NCBI GenBank assembly: GCA_947479935.1
Contig: CANKBG010000005.1
Location: 34,463-98,462 of the forward strand
Direction of reading: 5' to 3'
Origin: Comamonadaceae bacterium
Lineage (GTDB): Bacteria; Pseudomonadota; Gammaproteobacteria; Burkholderiales; Burkholderiaceae_C
Length of the DNA stretch: 64,000 nt
A model generated the notes under the pieces. It was not told where the DNA came from. It saw only the letters and a list, made by a program, of their open reading frames with translations, and did no database searches. This document shows positions 11,653 through 22,672 of the stretch, in pieces (position 1 is the first letter of the stretch; the number at the start of each line of letters is the position of its first letter). A program made the translations under genes and the position numbers.

Positions 11653-12744
11653 TTAACTGCTGAACAAAAAGTTCATCACGTCGCCGTCTTTGACAACGTA
11701 CTCTTTGCCCTCAGCACGCATTTTGCCGGCATCTTTAGCACCCTGCTCACCCTTGTAGGCGATGAAATCGTCATAAGCAATGGTCTGCGCGCGGATATAA
11801 CCTTTTTCAAAGTCGGTATGAATCACGCCAGCCGCTTGAGGTCCTGTATCGCCCACATGAATGGTCCAGGCGCGCACTTCTTTCACGCCTGCGGTGAAAT
11901 AAGTTTGCAAACCCAGCAACGTATAGGCAGAGCGAATCAGGCGATTCAAGCCTGGCTCGGTTTGACCCAACTCTTCTAAGAACATCTGGCGATCTTCGTC
12001 AGACATTTCAGACATTTCTGCTTCCAACTTGGCGCTGATGGCCACCACCGGTGCATTTTGTGCGGCGGCGTATTCTTTCAAACGGTCGAGCAAGGGGTTG
12101 TTTTCAAAACCATCCTCTGCCACATTGGCCACAAACATCGCAGGCTTGGCGGTGATCAAGAAAAACTGATTCAACAAGGGACGCTCTTCCTTGCTGAAAT
12201 CGAGGGTTCGAACTGGCTTGCCTTCGTTCAAAGCAGCTTGGCATTTTTCCAAAATGGCCACCAACTTGATTGATTCTTTGTCGCCAGAGCGCGCTGTTTT
12301 ATTGACACGGTGCAAACCTTTTTCCACTGCAGACAAGTCAGCCAAGCACAATTCGGTTTGAATGACTTCAATGTCAGAGATGGGATCGACACGTCCCGCC
12401 ACGTGAATCACGTTGTCGTCTTCAAAGCAACGCACCACGTTAATGGTGGCATCGGTTTCACGTATGTGCGCCAAAAATTTGTTGCCCAAGCCCTCACCTG
12501 TGCTGGCACCTGCCACCAAGCCTGCAATGTCGACAAACTCCACAATGGCCGGCACAACGCGCTCAGGCGTGATGATGGCAGCCAACTCTTGCAGACGGAT
12601 ATCTGGGACTTCCACCACGCCTGTGTTGGGTTCAATGGTGCAAAAAGGGTAGTTTTCGGCAGCAATGCCCGCTTTGGTCAAGGCGTTGAAAAGGGTGGAC
12701 TTGCCCACGTTGGGCAGGCCCACAATGCCGCATTTGAGGCTCAT
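11653..12744 (-). CDS. ychF: Redox-regulated ATPase YchF
   Basis: [44 protein letters not shown]; start at 12744. Confidence 0.97.
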   Translation of the reverse strand: MSLKCGIVGLPNVGKSTLFNALTKAGIAAENYPFCTIEPNTGVVEVPDIRLQELAAIITPERVVPAIVEFVDIAGLVAGASTGEGLGNKFLAHIRETDATINVVRCFEDDNVIHVAGRVDPISDIEVIQTELCLADLSAVEKGLHRVNKTARSGDKESIKLVAILEKCQAALNEGKPVRTLDFSKEERPLLNQFFLITAKPAMFVANVAEDGFENNPLLDRLKEYAAAQNAPVVAISAKLEAEMSEMSDEDRQMFLEELGQTEPGLNRLIRSAYTLLGLQTYFTAGVKEVRAWTIHVGDTGPQAAGVIHTDFEKGYIRAQTIAYDDFIAYKGEQGAKDAGKMRAEGKEYVVKDGDVMNFLFSS

Positions 12745-12812
12745 GGAAGACTTTCTTGGATTCTGCGAATAATCTGTGATTTTAAAGGGTGTGCGTGGTC
12801 TAATTTCTACCC

Positions 12813-13565
12813 ATGTCTGAAGCTCGTCCAAACAGCCCCTTGAATTGCTCACGCCAGCCACCCTGCCCTCGGCTTCGTGTAGTGGCCATTGTATTGGCCG
12901 CCGGCACAGCGTCACGAATGGGAGGACGCCCCAAATGCCTCCTTCAATGGGAGGGTCAAACCCTTCTAAAGCGCCTGCTAGATGCCTTAGAAGTTGCAGG
13001 CATAGACGAAACGGTATTGGTGCTAGGCCACAACGCCGAAAAGATTCAAAACGCCCTTCAAGATCGCTTGCGCCCAGTTCATGCACCAAAGCCCAACCTC
13101 GATGCCCCTCAACCCATGAGGGTTCACCAAGTACTTAACCCCCAGCCTTCTGACGGTCAAAACAGTTCGTTGCATCTGGCCTTGGCCAAAGCGCAAGCGT
13201 TAAATCCACAGTGGCTCATGGTGGCTTTGGCCGACCAACCTCTTTTGAACGCCGAAGATTTAAAAGCCCTGATTGCGGCTGTCAAAAACAGTCCCGAAGG
13301 CACCCAAATGCTCCAACCGATGGTGAATCAGCAGCCCGGCAACCCCGTCATGATGGCCGACACGGTCATGTCGGAGCTGCAACAAGCCGCCTCTCAACTC
13401 ACCGACAAAACCAGCTACCCAGGTGGCAAAGCGTGGCGTCAAAAAAACCCCCACAAAGTTCACCTTTGGCCCACGACCAACCCACACTACAAAATAGACA
13501 TGGATTGCCCAGAAGATATTGAGGCCTTACAAGCCCAATTTGGTATTCAGTTGGTTTGGGGCTAA
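12813..13565 (+). CDS. MobA/MocA-like nucleotidyltransferase (molybdenum cofactor type)
   Basis: [46 protein letters not shown]. Confidence 0.82.
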   Translation: MSEARPNSPLNCSRQPPCPRLRVVAIVLAAGTASRMGGRPKCLLQWEGQTLLKRLLDALEVAGIDETVLVLGHNAEKIQNALQDRLRPVHAPKPNLDAPQPMRVHQVLNPQPSDGQNSSLHLALAKAQALNPQWLMVALADQPLLNAEDLKALIAAVKNSPEGTQMLQPMVNQQPGNPVMMADTVMSELQQAASQLTDKTSYPGGKAWRQKNPHKVHLWPTTNPHYKIDMDCPEDIEALQAQFGIQLVWG

Positions 13566-13595
13566 AAGACCGCGCCGCCTCCTACAATCACACTC

Positions 13596-14783
13596 ATGTC
13601 TTTTTCATCTACCCAATTTGACGTTTGCATTCGAGGCGCAGGCATTGTCGGCCGCAGCTTGGCATTACTGCTGGCCAATCAACGTTTGCGTATTGCCTTG
13701 GTGCACAACGATTCCACCAAACTACATCAACCCGGCCAAGTTCTTGAAAATGGTCATGGCGATGTTCGCGCCTACTCGCTGAACTTGGCCTCCAAAAAAT
13801 TATTATCCGATTTGCGTTGCTGGCCAGAAGGCAATGCATGCACGCCCATATTGAAAATGCACGTTCAAGGTGATCAAGGTGGCGATCTTGAATTTGAGGC
13901 TGTATCCCAAGGCGTTGAAGCTCTCAATTGGATGGTGGATGTGCCGTCTCTGGAACAAAACTTAGCCAATGCGGTTCGCTTTCAACCTTTAATTAAAGAA
14001 ATTTCAGAAGCTCCCAATGCACACTTAACAGTGGTGTGCGAGGGACGCGCCAGTCAAACGCGTGCCGAATTGGGTGTCACATTTGATATCAAACATTACG
14101 ATCAACATGCGTTGGCTTGCCGTATTCAAACCGCTGCACCTCATTCACAGGTGGCGCGGCAGTGGTTTCAAAACACCTTCGGCCCTGAAATTTTGGCCTT
14201 TCTGCCCATCGGCGGTGAAAGCAGTCATGAGTGGGCCGTGGTTTGGTCTGTCACACCTCAGCGTGCGCAAGAACTATTGAAAATTGACGATGTTCATTTC
14301 TGCACTCAATTGCAACAAGCTTCAAAAAGTGTTGCAGGACATGTTCACTTGATCAGCGAACGCGTTGTATGGCCCTTGCAATGGGCCAAGGCTGCGCGGT
14401 GGACAGGCACCATGCCTGGCACGGAGAATCTCAAAGTACCCCATGCCTTTGCGCTTGCTGGCGATGCAGCGCATGCCATGCATCCCTTGGCGGGCCAAGG
14501 CCTGAATGTGGGCCTCGGTGACATCATTGAATTGGCGCGTGTCATTCAAGACAAAGAGTTTTGGCGACCACTGAGCGATGCTCGATTGCTACGCCGATAC
14601 GAACGCGCCCGTCAAGCAGAAGTGATGGCCATGTTGTGCGTGACAGATAGCTTGCAAACACTTTTTTCACAAACCATGCTACCTGTCCAAAAACTTCGCA
14701 ATTGGGGCATGACGGGGTTCAACCAGTTGGGCCCACTGAAGCATTGGATGGCTGAGCAGGCCATGAAGTCTGCCACCACATAA
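13596..14783 (+). CDS. UbiH/UbiI/VisC-like FAD-dependent hydroxylase
   Basis: FDVCIRGAGIVGRSLALLLA; FALAGDAAHAMHPLAGQGLNVGLGDIIELARV. Confidence 0.87.
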   Translation: MSFSSTQFDVCIRGAGIVGRSLALLLANQRLRIALVHNDSTKLHQPGQVLENGHGDVRAYSLNLASKKLLSDLRCWPEGNACTPILKMHVQGDQGGDLEFEAVSQGVEALNWMVDVPSLEQNLANAVRFQPLIKEISEAPNAHLTVVCEGRASQTRAELGVTFDIKHYDQHALACRIQTAAPHSQVARQWFQNTFGPEILAFLPIGGESSHEWAVVWSVTPQRAQELLKIDDVHFCTQLQQASKSVAGHVHLISERVVWPLQWAKAARWTGTMPGTENLKVPHAFALAGDAAHAMHPLAGQGLNVGLGDIIELARVIQDKEFWRPLSDARLLRRYERARQAEVMAMLCVTDSLQTLFSQTMLPVQKLRNWGMTGFNQLGPLKHWMAEQAMKSATT

Positions 14784-14811
14784 TTGATTGCTACCTAAGG
14801 AAATTCACAGC

Positions 14812-15525
14812 ATGCGCTTGATTCGAGCTTTCACCACCCTGTGCCTGTTTGTTGCCAGTCAATGGGTCATGGCACAAGATGCCAATTTGAAAAAAACACT
14901 GGCTGAGCGCCTCCCTTCTTTGCCAAAAATTGAAGAGGTTAGCAAGACACCCATGGCTGGCGTCTTTGAAATTCGTGTCCAAGGCAACGAAATTTTTTAC
15001 ACCGATGCCAAAGGCGATTTTCTCATTCAAGGCGCTTTGATTGACACCAAACAAAAACGCAACCTCACCGAAGAACGCAACGACAAGCTGTCCGCTGTTC
15101 CTTTTGACAGCCTGCCTTTGAAGTTTGCTTTCACTCAAGTAAAAGGCAACGGTAAACGTAAATTGGTTGTGTTTGCAGACCCCAATTGCGGCTACTGCAA
15201 ACGCTTCGAAAAAGATTTACAAAAAATCGACAACGTTACTATTTATCATTTGATGTATCCGGTTTTGGGCGAAGACTCCAAGGTGAAGTCACGCAACATT
15301 GCCTGCGCCAAAGACAAAGCCAAAACATGGAACGATTGGATGCTGCAGGGCATTGCACCACCTGCTGTGAGTTGCGACAATCACAACATTGATGCCATTG
15401 TGGAGTTTGGAAAAAAGAACCGTATCAATGGCACGCCTACCCTGTTTGTGGCCGATGGCACACGAGTTCCGGGCGCCATTGAAGCCGCACAAGTTGAATC
15501 TTTATTGAACGCCGTCAAGCCATGA
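14812..15525 (+). CDS. dsbC: Thiol:disulfide interchange protein DsbC
   Basis: Signal peptide; KLVVFADPNCGYCKRFEKDL CxxC motif; cis-Pro NGTPTLFVADG. Confidence 0.92.
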   Translation: MRLIRAFTTLCLFVASQWVMAQDANLKKTLAERLPSLPKIEEVSKTPMAGVFEIRVQGNEIFYTDAKGDFLIQGALIDTKQKRNLTEERNDKLSAVPFDSLPLKFAFTQVKGNGKRKLVVFADPNCGYCKRFEKDLQKIDNVTIYHLMYPVLGEDSKVKSRNIACAKDKAKTWNDWMLQGIAPPAVSCDNHNIDAIVEFGKKNRINGTPTLFVADGTRVPGAIEAAQVESLLNAVKP

Positions 15526-15971
15526 ACCCTCATCCCGATCAAACACGAAAGCGCGTGAAATACTTGGCTTATGCTGGGTTGGTGCCATTTGTGGGCCTGG
15601 CTGTTTTGCTTTGGATCATTGATGCCGAGCTTCATCCCTTTGTGGCTTTGGCTATGGCTGGCTACGGCGCCTCGGTGGTTTCATTTTTGGGCGGCATTCA
15701 TTGGGGCATCGGATTTCGCAATGTTGCACGCATGCACAATGCGCCTTTGCTCAATTTTGGTTGGGGCGTGGCACCCTCTTTAATGGCCTGGATTGCAGTC
15801 ACCATGCCCGCCTTTGCTGGCTTGCCCTTGTTGGCGGTCATCTTGGGCATTTGTTATGCCGTTGACCGCAAGACTTATGTAGAGGCGGGTCTCCAAGAGT
15901 GGTTGCCAATGCGACTGCATTTAACAGTCGTTTCAGCATTGAGCTGCTTAATGGGAGCGGCTGCCACATGA
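15522..15971 (+). CDS. DUF3429-type membrane protein
   Basis: YLAYAGLVPFVGLAVLLWI...YGASVVSFLGGIHWGIGF. Confidence 0.8.
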   Translation: MNPHPDQTRKRVKYLAYAGLVPFVGLAVLLWIIDAELHPFVALAMAGYGASVVSFLGGIHWGIGFRNVARMHNAPLLNFGWGVAPSLMAWIAVTMPAFAGLPLLAVILGICYAVDRKTYVEAGLQEWLPMRLHLTVVSALSCLMGAAAT

Positions 15972-17755
15972 GCATGAAAAAAAACACATCTGCCATTCAT
16001 TACACGGTCGATGCCAGTCAAACCCACTCCCATCTTTTCAAAGTTTCACTGCACATTGCAAAGCCTGCAGCAGGTCAAACTGTGTCCTTGCCAGTTTGGA
16101 TACCCGGCAGCTATTTGGTTCGTGAGTTTGCCAAGAATTTGCAGAATTTAAAAGCCATTCAGGGGGGTAAATCCGTCGAGGTTTTTCAAGACAACAAAAG
16201 TCAATGGCGCGTTGATTGCAAAGTAAGCCAAGCTTTGCAACTCACCTATGAGGTCTACGCCTTTGACAACTCCGTTCGCTCGGCTTGGCTAGATTCACAA
16301 CGTGGATTTTTCAATGGCACCAGTTTGTGTTTGCGTGTGCATGGCCAAGATGAGATGCCGCACTCTCTCACAATCAGCCCTTTGAAGGCATCGACTTGGT
16401 CGGTGGCCACCGGATTGCAAGCCATCAAAGTTAACAAGCAAGGCTTTGGCGACTACCAAGCCGCTCACTACGATGAGTTGGTTGACTGCCCTTTTGAGTT
16501 GGGCCATTTATGGCGTGGCGAGTTTACGGCCTGTGGCATTCCCCATGAATTTGTCGTGGCCGGTGCCATGGCTTCATTTGATGGTGCCAAGCTGATCGAA
16601 GACACACAAAAAATTTGCGAAACTGAAATGAAGTTTTGGCACGAGAAAAAGCCCACTGCCAATGCGCCCTACAAGCGTTATGTGTTCATGCTGAATGCTG
16701 TAGAAGATGGTTATGGGGGTTTAGAGCACCGCAACTCTACTGCACTCATTTGCAATCGCCGCGATCTACCCGCAATCGGCATGAAAAAAATGTCTGAAGG
16801 CTATGTCACGCTGCTTGGGCTGATTAGCCATGAATACTTTCACACGTGGAACGTGAAACAACTGCGTCCTGCCGAATTTACGCGCTACGACTACACCCAA
16901 GAGAATTACACCGAACTACTTTGGTTCTTTGAAGGCTTCACCAGCTACTACGACGATCTGCTGCTGCGCCGCGCCAAGCTCATTGACGACACCACTTACT
17001 TCAAACTCTTGAACAAAACCATCAACATGGTTTTGCAAGCACCTGGCCGACTTGTGCAATCGGTGGCGCAGGCCAGTTTCGATGCGTGGGTGAAGTACTA
17101 CCGACAAGATGAAAATACGCCCAACGCCACCATCAGCTATTACACCAAGGGCGCTTTGGTGGCCTTGTGCCTAGACCTGTCGATGCGCGCAGAAGGCACC
17201 TCCAACTTAGACAACATCATGCGCGGCCTGTGGCAAAGATGCAAAGGGGGGCCACTTACTGAGGCCCATCTATTGGCAGAGTTAGAAGCTCAAACAGGTC
17301 GCAGTTGGAAAAAAGAAATTAAATCTTGGGTTCACAGCACGCAAGAGTTGCCCTTGAAAACACTCCTGTCATCGCACGGCATTGTGGTCCATGAAGATGC
17401 CCCTCAAATGGCGCAGCGTTTGGGCTTGCGCGTGGCAGAGGCGCAAGGCGTGGTGCAAATCAAAGCTGTGCTGCGCGGCGGCGCAGCAGAAAAAGCGGGC
17501 ATGGCGGCAGGCGATGAGTGGTGGGCGGTGTCCAGCACTAAGGCAAAAGCTCAATCTTGGCGCTTGAAGAAAATCGAAGACCTGACGCTTTTATTGGGCA
17601 GCGAGAAGAAAGCAAAAGCCACGATCGCAAGAGATCAAAAAGTATTTGATCTAGACCTGACCATCCCAAGCGATGTTCACACCTGGCGCTTAAGTCAGGC
17701 GCAAAGCGACACGCTTCACAACACACGAACCAGTCAATGGTTGAATGGCAACTGA
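15968..17755 (+). CDS. M61 family metallopeptidase with PDZ domain
   Basis: YGGLEHRNSTALICNRRDLP; LISHEYFHTWNVKQLRPAEF; C-terminal GVVQIKAVLRGGAAEKAGMAAGDE. ATG overlaps upstream stop (ATGA). Confidence 0.92.
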   Translation: MSMKKNTSAIHYTVDASQTHSHLFKVSLHIAKPAAGQTVSLPVWIPGSYLVREFAKNLQNLKAIQGGKSVEVFQDNKSQWRVDCKVSQALQLTYEVYAFDNSVRSAWLDSQRGFFNGTSLCLRVHGQDEMPHSLTISPLKASTWSVATGLQAIKVNKQGFGDYQAAHYDELVDCPFELGHLWRGEFTACGIPHEFVVAGAMASFDGAKLIEDTQKICETEMKFWHEKKPTANAPYKRYVFMLNAVEDGYGGLEHRNSTALICNRRDLPAIGMKKMSEGYVTLLGLISHEYFHTWNVKQLRPAEFTRYDYTQENYTELLWFFEGFTSYYDDLLLRRAKLIDDTTYFKLLNKTINMVLQAPGRLVQSVAQASFDAWVKYYRQDENTPNATISYYTKGALVALCLDLSMRAEGTSNLDNIMRGLWQRCKGGPLTEAHLLAELEAQTGRSWKKEIKSWVHSTQELPLKTLLSSHGIVVHEDAPQMAQRLGLRVAEAQGVVQIKAVLRGGAAEKAGMAAGDEWWAVSSTKAKAQSWRLKKIEDLTLLLGSEKKAKATIARDQKVFDLDLTIPSDVHTWRLSQAQSDTLHNTRTSQWLNGN

Positions 17756-17783
17756 GCGGCGTGAAGCTGCTATTTGAATGGGG

Positions 17784-19088
17784 TTATTTGCCGCGCAGGT
17801 CAAGGACTCGCTTGGCCTTGCCTTGACTTCGTTCTACGCCGCCTTCGGCGCGCAAATCAATTTCGACACTAGAGCCAATGTAAACCTTGATCTCGTGCTG
17901 CAACATTTTGGCAGCAGCTCGCGCCTCAATGCTGTCTGGTTGTGTGCCTGGACGTGTTTCAACGGCCACCTTCAAATTGTCCATCGGGCCTTCGCGCGTT
18001 AGGATGCATTGATAGTGCGGCGCCAACTCGGGACGCTTCAAAATCAGCTCTTCAATTTGCGAAGGAAACACATTGACACCGCGAATAATCATCATGTCAT
18101 CACTGCGCCCAGTGATTTTTTCCATGCGGCGCATGGTGCGCGCTGTACCGGGTAACAAGCGCGTTAAATCGCGCGTGCGATAGCGAATAATGGGCAAGGC
18201 TTCCTTGGTCAGGCTGGTGAAAACCAACTCGCCCATTTCGCCGTCTGCTACAGGCTCCCCTGTTTCAGGATTGATAATTTCTGGGTAAAAATGGTCTTCC
18301 CAAATGGTTGGGCCATCTTTGGTTTCTATGCACTCGCTGGCCACGCCGGGACCCATGACTTCTGACAATCCATAAATATCCACAGCGTCAATGCCCATGC
18401 GTTGTTCAATGGCAGCGCGCATGTCGTTGGTCCATGGCTCGGCACCAAAAATACCGATGCGCAATGAACTGCTACGGGGGTCAATGCCTTGTCTTTCAAA
18501 CTCATCGGCGATGGCCAGCATATAACTGGGGGTGACCATGATGATGTCGGGTTTGAAATCTTGAATCAGTTGCACTTGCCGTTCTGTTTGGCCGCCCCCA
18601 AACGGTATCACTGTGAGGCCTAATTTTTCTGCCCCATAGTGCGCGCCCAAACCACCCGTGAACAAACCATAACCATAACTCACGTGCACCATGTCACCGG
18701 GCTTGGCCCCCCCTGCTCGAATGCTTCGGGCCACCACCTGAGCCCACGTATCTATGTCTCGCTGGGTATAGCCCACCACGGTGGGCTTGCCAGTGGTGCC
18801 ACTGGAAGCATGGATGCGTGAACAAGCCTCGCGTGGCACGGCAAACATGCCAAATGGATAGCTATCGCGTAAATCAATTTTGGTTGTAAAGGGAAACTTG
18901 GCCAAGTCGGCCAGCGTTTTGCAATCGTCAGGGTGAACGCCTGCTGCATCAAACTTTGCTTTGTAGACGGGCGAGTTGTCGTAGGCATGTTGCAAAGTAG
19001 ACTTTAATCTCTTGAGTTGCAAAGAACGCAACTCATCCATGCTGGCTTTTTCAATGGGCTCTAAAGGAAAATAGGCAGACTGACTCAT
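17784..19088 (-). CDS. paaK: Phenylacetate-CoA ligase
   Basis: RIHASSGTTGKPTVVGYT; RTRDLTRLLPGTARTMRRMEKITGRSDDMMIIRGVNVFPSQIEE. Confidence 0.95.
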   Translation of the reverse strand: MSQSAYFPLEPIEKASMDELRSLQLKRLKSTLQHAYDNSPVYKAKFDAAGVHPDDCKTLADLAKFPFTTKIDLRDSYPFGMFAVPREACSRIHASSGTTGKPTVVGYTQRDIDTWAQVVARSIRAGGAKPGDMVHVSYGYGLFTGGLGAHYGAEKLGLTVIPFGGGQTERQVQLIQDFKPDIIMVTPSYMLAIADEFERQGIDPRSSSLRIGIFGAEPWTNDMRAAIEQRMGIDAVDIYGLSEVMGPGVASECIETKDGPTIWEDHFYPEIINPETGEPVADGEMGELVFTSLTKEALPIIRYRTRDLTRLLPGTARTMRRMEKITGRSDDMMIIRGVNVFPSQIEELILKRPELAPHYQCILTREGPMDNLKVAVETRPGTQPDSIEARAAAKMLQHEIKVYIGSSVEIDLRAEGGVERSQGKAKRVLDLRGK

Positions 19089-19104
19089 TTCTAAAACTCC
19101 CACT

Positions 19105-19572
19105 TTATTCTGGAATAACCGTGCCTTGAATTTGAGCACTTTTACCTCTGAACATGGCAATCACTTCACCCTTTTGATTGGTCACCTTCATATCGTAAAT
19201 ACCATGTCGTCCGCTCATGGTTTGCTCTTGGCCGACGCATGTCAACACATCGCCCAATTGGCCAGGCCTTAAAAATTCAATGCTGCAACCAGCCGCCACG
19301 GCCGCTTTGTTGTAACTGTTGCAGGCAAACGCAAACGTGGAATCGGCCAGCGTAAATATAAAACCGCCATGGCATATTTTGTGGCCATTTAAGTGCAATT
19401 CTTTCACCGTCATTTGAATCGCAGCACGACCAGGTTCACACGACAACAATTGCATACCCATGGTGTCTTTTGAGGCGGTGTCCACGGCAAACATGGACTC
19501 ACCCACTTGCCTGGCCAAATCAAGGGCAGCTTGTGTCGGTGCTTCAGGCGCAGTCGAGGAGGTCATGTTCAC
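19105..19572 (-). CDS. paaI: Hydroxyphenylacetyl-CoA thioesterase PaaI
   Basis: LHLNGHKICHGGFIFTLADSTFAFACNSYN hotdog-fold signature. Confidence 0.93.
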   Translation of the reverse strand: MNMTSSTAPEAPTQAALDLARQVGESMFAVDTASKDTMGMQLLSCEPGRAAIQMTVKELHLNGHKICHGGFIFTLADSTFAFACNSYNKAAVAAGCSIEFLRPGQLGDVLTCVGQEQTMSGRHGIYDMKVTNQKGEVIAMFRGKSAQIQGTVIPE

Positions 19573-20372
19573 TCGCCTTTGAAATTGGCAGGGCGTTTTT
19601 CTAAAAAGGCTTTAACACCTTCAAAGTAGTCGTGTGTTTTGCCCATCTCAGATTGTGTGTCTCGCTCTTGATCAAGCTGCTCTGACAAGCTGCGAGTGTG
19701 CGCGCCCGCCATCAGTTTGCGCGTGGCCACCAACGCCTTGGTAGGCATCACAGACAACTTCTCGGCCATGTCCATGGCTGCGGCCACAGAGTCTTCGGCC
19801 ACGTCCCAAATCATGCCCCACTCTTTGGCTTGTTGTGCCCCTAACTTGTCGCCTGTCATGGCCAATGCCAATGCACGGGGCATGCCCAATCTTTCGACCA
19901 ACAACCAGCTGCTGCCGGCATCTGGAATCAGGCCAATTTTGCTGAAAGCTTGAATGAAACTGGCTTGCGGAGAAGCAATGGCAATGTCACAGGCCATGGC
20001 TATGGAAGCACCAGCACCCGCCGCCACACCATTGACGGCTGCAATGACAGGCATGCGCAAAGCTTGTATGCGCCGTGTGGTGGGATTGAACGCTTGGTCA
20101 ATGATGGGGCCAGGGTCGGCACGCTTGACCATGTCGGGGCCGGGCGTGAAATCAAAATTAGACAAATCAGCACCGGCACAAAAGCCTCGGCCAGCACCTG
20201 TCAACACCATGGCCCTGATTTCCGCGTCTGCCTCTGCCAGATCAAAGGCGGCCCATAAGTCATGGTGCATTTGAAGTGTGAAACTGTTCAATGCTTGAGG
20301 GCGGTTCAATGTGACCAAGGCCACCGCGCCACGTTTTTCAAAAGTCACGGACAAATTATTTTCTTGCGTCAT
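19569..20372 (-). CDS. paaG: Enoyl-CoA hydratase/isomerase PaaG-like
   Basis: VLTGAGRGFCAGADLSNFD; operon with paaI-paaK. Confidence 0.88.
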   Translation of the reverse strand: MTQENNLSVTFEKRGAVALVTLNRPQALNSFTLQMHHDLWAAFDLAEADAEIRAMVLTGAGRGFCAGADLSNFDFTPGPDMVKRADPGPIIDQAFNPTTRRIQALRMPVIAAVNGVAAGAGASIAMACDIAIASPQASFIQAFSKIGLIPDAGSSWLLVERLGMPRALALAMTGDKLGAQQAKEWGMIWDVAEDSVAAAMDMAEKLSVMPTKALVATRKLMAGAHTRSLSEQLDQERDTQSEMGKTHDYFEGVKAFLEKRPANFKGE

Positions 20373-20413
20373 GGTCTCTGGCCTTAAGTGCGGCTTAAAA
20401 ATGAAAATGTACC

Positions 20414-20439
20414 ATTAACCGACCGAGCGGTTGGCTAAT
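20414..20439. promoter_or_regulatory. 26-bp imperfect palindrome, candidate PaaR (TetR)-type operator
   Basis: ATTAACCGACCGAGCGGTTGGCTAAT; 10 of 13 half-site positions symmetric; lies in the divergent paaG / enoyl-CoA hydratase promoter region. Confidence 0.6.
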
Positions 20440-20518
20440 GTTTTCCCTTGCTTGGATCAATTTTTCATCCCGTTATAGTCAGGGGGTGATGGCATTAGAA
20501 CCTGATTGGAGAATCGTT

Positions 20519-21298
20519 TTGACCTACGAAAACATTGAAGTCCGTACCGAAGGCGGCAAAGTTGGCATCCTTACCCTGAATCGCCCGAAAGCACTCAATG
20601 CGTTGAATGGGCCCTTGATGGACGAATTGGGCATGGCTTTGAAGGCCTTTGACGCTGACGGAGCCATTGGCTGCATCATTGTGACTGGCAGCGAAAAAGC
20701 ATTTGCCGCAGGTGCCGACATCTCGGCCATGGCCAAACACAATTTCAGTAACGTCTACAAAGAAGACTTCATCACCCGCAACTGGGAAACCATTCGCAGC
20801 ATTCGCAAGCCCGTCATTGCGGCGGTCAGCGGCTTTGCATTGGGTGGCGGCTGCGAGTTGGCCATGATGTGTGATTTCATCATTGCGGCAGAGAACGCCA
20901 AATTCGGCCAACCCGAAATTAAATTGGGCATTATTCCGGGTGCAGGCGGGACACAACGTTTGCCGCGCGCTGTGGGCAAATCAAAGGCCATGGACATGGC
21001 GTTAACAGCCCGCATGATGGACGCTCAAGAAGCAGAGCGCGCCGGCTTGGTCAGCCGCGTAGTGCCTACCGATAAATTGATGGAAGAAGCCTTGGGCGCG
21101 GCTTTGGTCATTTGCAGCATGGGCCAATTGGCTGTGATGGCCGCCAAGGAAAGCGTTAACCGCGCCTTTGAAAGCGGCCTAAGCGATGGCGTGATGTTTG
21201 AGCGCAGATTGTTCCATTCGATGTTTGCCACAGAAGATCAAAAAGAAGGCATGGATGCATTTTTAAACAAACGTGTCCCCGTTTTTCAAAACAAATAA
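20519..21298 (+). CDS. Enoyl-CoA hydratase (PaaF-like), probable TTG start
   Basis: [42 protein letters not shown]; divergent from paaG. Confidence 0.88.
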   Translation: MTYENIEVRTEGGKVGILTLNRPKALNALNGPLMDELGMALKAFDADGAIGCIIVTGSEKAFAAGADISAMAKHNFSNVYKEDFITRNWETIRSIRKPVIAAVSGFALGGGCELAMMCDFIIAAENAKFGQPEIKLGIIPGAGGTQRLPRAVGKSKAMDMALTARMMDAQEAERAGLVSRVVPTDKLMEEALGAALVICSMGQLAVMAAKESVNRAFESGLSDGVMFERRLFHSMFATEDQKEGMDAFLNKRVPVFQNK

Positions 21299-21343
21299 GG
21301 TGTAACGATTGCATTGAATTGAATCATTTGGCAACCAGTCATT

Positions 21344-22672
21344 TTGCAAAACGCACTGATCTCCGGACCTGTTGTTCCAACCATTTGGCGCTTAGCTTTA
21401 CCCAATATTTTTGCCATGACCGCCAGTGCGCTGGTGACCATTGCTGAAACTTGGTACGTGGGTCAATTGGGTCTTCTGCCGCTTGCTGGCATGGCCTTGG
21501 TCTTTCCATTGGTCATGTTGCAACAGATGTTGTCTGCCGGCTCTATGGGGGGCGGCATTTCCTCTGCCATCAGTCGTGCGCTGGGCGCTAACGACACGAC
21601 CAAGGCCAACGCTTTGGTTTTACACGCTCTGCTCATTGCAATTGGCATCGGCCTCTTTTTCACCTTCATTTTTCTTTTCTTCAGTCGCCCCATCTTCACA
21701 GCCATGGGCGGCCAAGGAGAACCACTTGAATATTGCTTGGCCTATGCGCACATTGCCTTTTTAGGCGCAGTGAGTATTTGGCTGACAAACTCTTTGACGT
21801 CTGTCTTGCGGGGCACAGGCAATATGCGCACCCCCTCTACCGTGCTTCTCACTGCATCCATAGGACAAGTTGTCTTGAGTGGTATTTTGGGATTAGGGTT
21901 TGGCCCCATTCCTAGCTTTGGCATGGCGGGCGTTGCCGCAGGCCCTGTCATTGTTTATTCAGCCAGCGCCATTTATTTGTTCTTTTATTTGCGCTCGCAC
22001 CGAAGCACTTTAAAGCTTAGCTTTAAAAGTCCATTGTCTTCAGCCTTGTTCATCGACATTCTGAAAGTTGGCGGCATGTCCAGCTTAAGTTCGCTTCAAA
22101 CTGTGGCCACCATTGCGATAGTCACTCGCTTAATGTCCAGTTTTGGTCCAGAGGCTTTGGCCGCTTATGGCATTGGCACTCGATTAGAGTTTTTATTGGT
22201 TCCCATTACTTTTGCATTTGGCGTGGCGTGCTTGTCTATGGTAGGCATGGCCTTAGGTGCCAACTTAATTCAACGCGCCAAACAAGTCGCCTGGAGCGGT
22301 GCGTTGCTATCGGGCTTATTGGTCGGCTGTATTGGATTGTTCGTGAGCCTTTGGCCAGACACTTGGACTAAAATTTTCACCGCCAACCCTGCGGTTCTGA
22401 CCTACACAAAGCTTTACTTCCAATGGGTTGGACCTTGCTACGGATTTTTTGCATTGGGTTTGTGTTTGTATTTCGCCTCCCAAGGTGCAGGTAAACTTTT
22501 AGGTCCCGTTTTAGCCGGCACTTTCAGGTTGTGTGTGGTGGCAGCGGGCGGCATTTGGCTTACTCACAATAACGGCACACCTCTTGAAATGTTTGCACTG
22601 ATTGCTGCGGGCATGGTGAGCTACGGACTTCTTTCGGCAGCAGCCGTCTACAAAACCAGTTGGGCTCGTTAA
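21344..22672 (+). CDS. MATE family efflux transporter
   Basis: 12-TM profile; LALPNIFAMTASALVTIAETWYVGQLGLLPLAGMALVFPLVMLQQM. Confidence 0.9.
   Translation: MQNALISGPVVPTIWRLALPNIFAMTASALVTIAETWYVGQLGLLPLAGMALVFPLVMLQQMLSAGSMGGGISSAISRALGANDTTKANALVLHALLIAIGIGLFFTFIFLFFSRPIFTAMGGQGEPLEYCLAYAHIAFLGAVSIWLTNSLTSVLRGTGNMRTPSTVLLTASIGQVVLSGILGLGFGPIPSFGMAGVAAGPVIVYSASAIYLFFYLRSHRSTLKLSFKSPLSSALFIDILKVGGMSSLSSLQTVATIAIVTRLMSSFGPEALAAYGIGTRLEFLLVPITFAFGVACLSMVGMALGANLIQRAKQVAWSGALLSGLLVGCIGLFVSLWPDTWTKIFTANPAVLTYTKLYFQWVGPCYGFFALGLCLYFASQGAGKLLGPVLAGTFRLCVVAAGGIWLTHNNGTPLEMFALIAAGMVSYGLLSAAAVYKTSWAR

Noticed and set aside
12310-12843. 177-aa + strand ORF opposite ychF
   Set aside because: Shadow ORF; composition mirrors antisense of a conserved GTPase.
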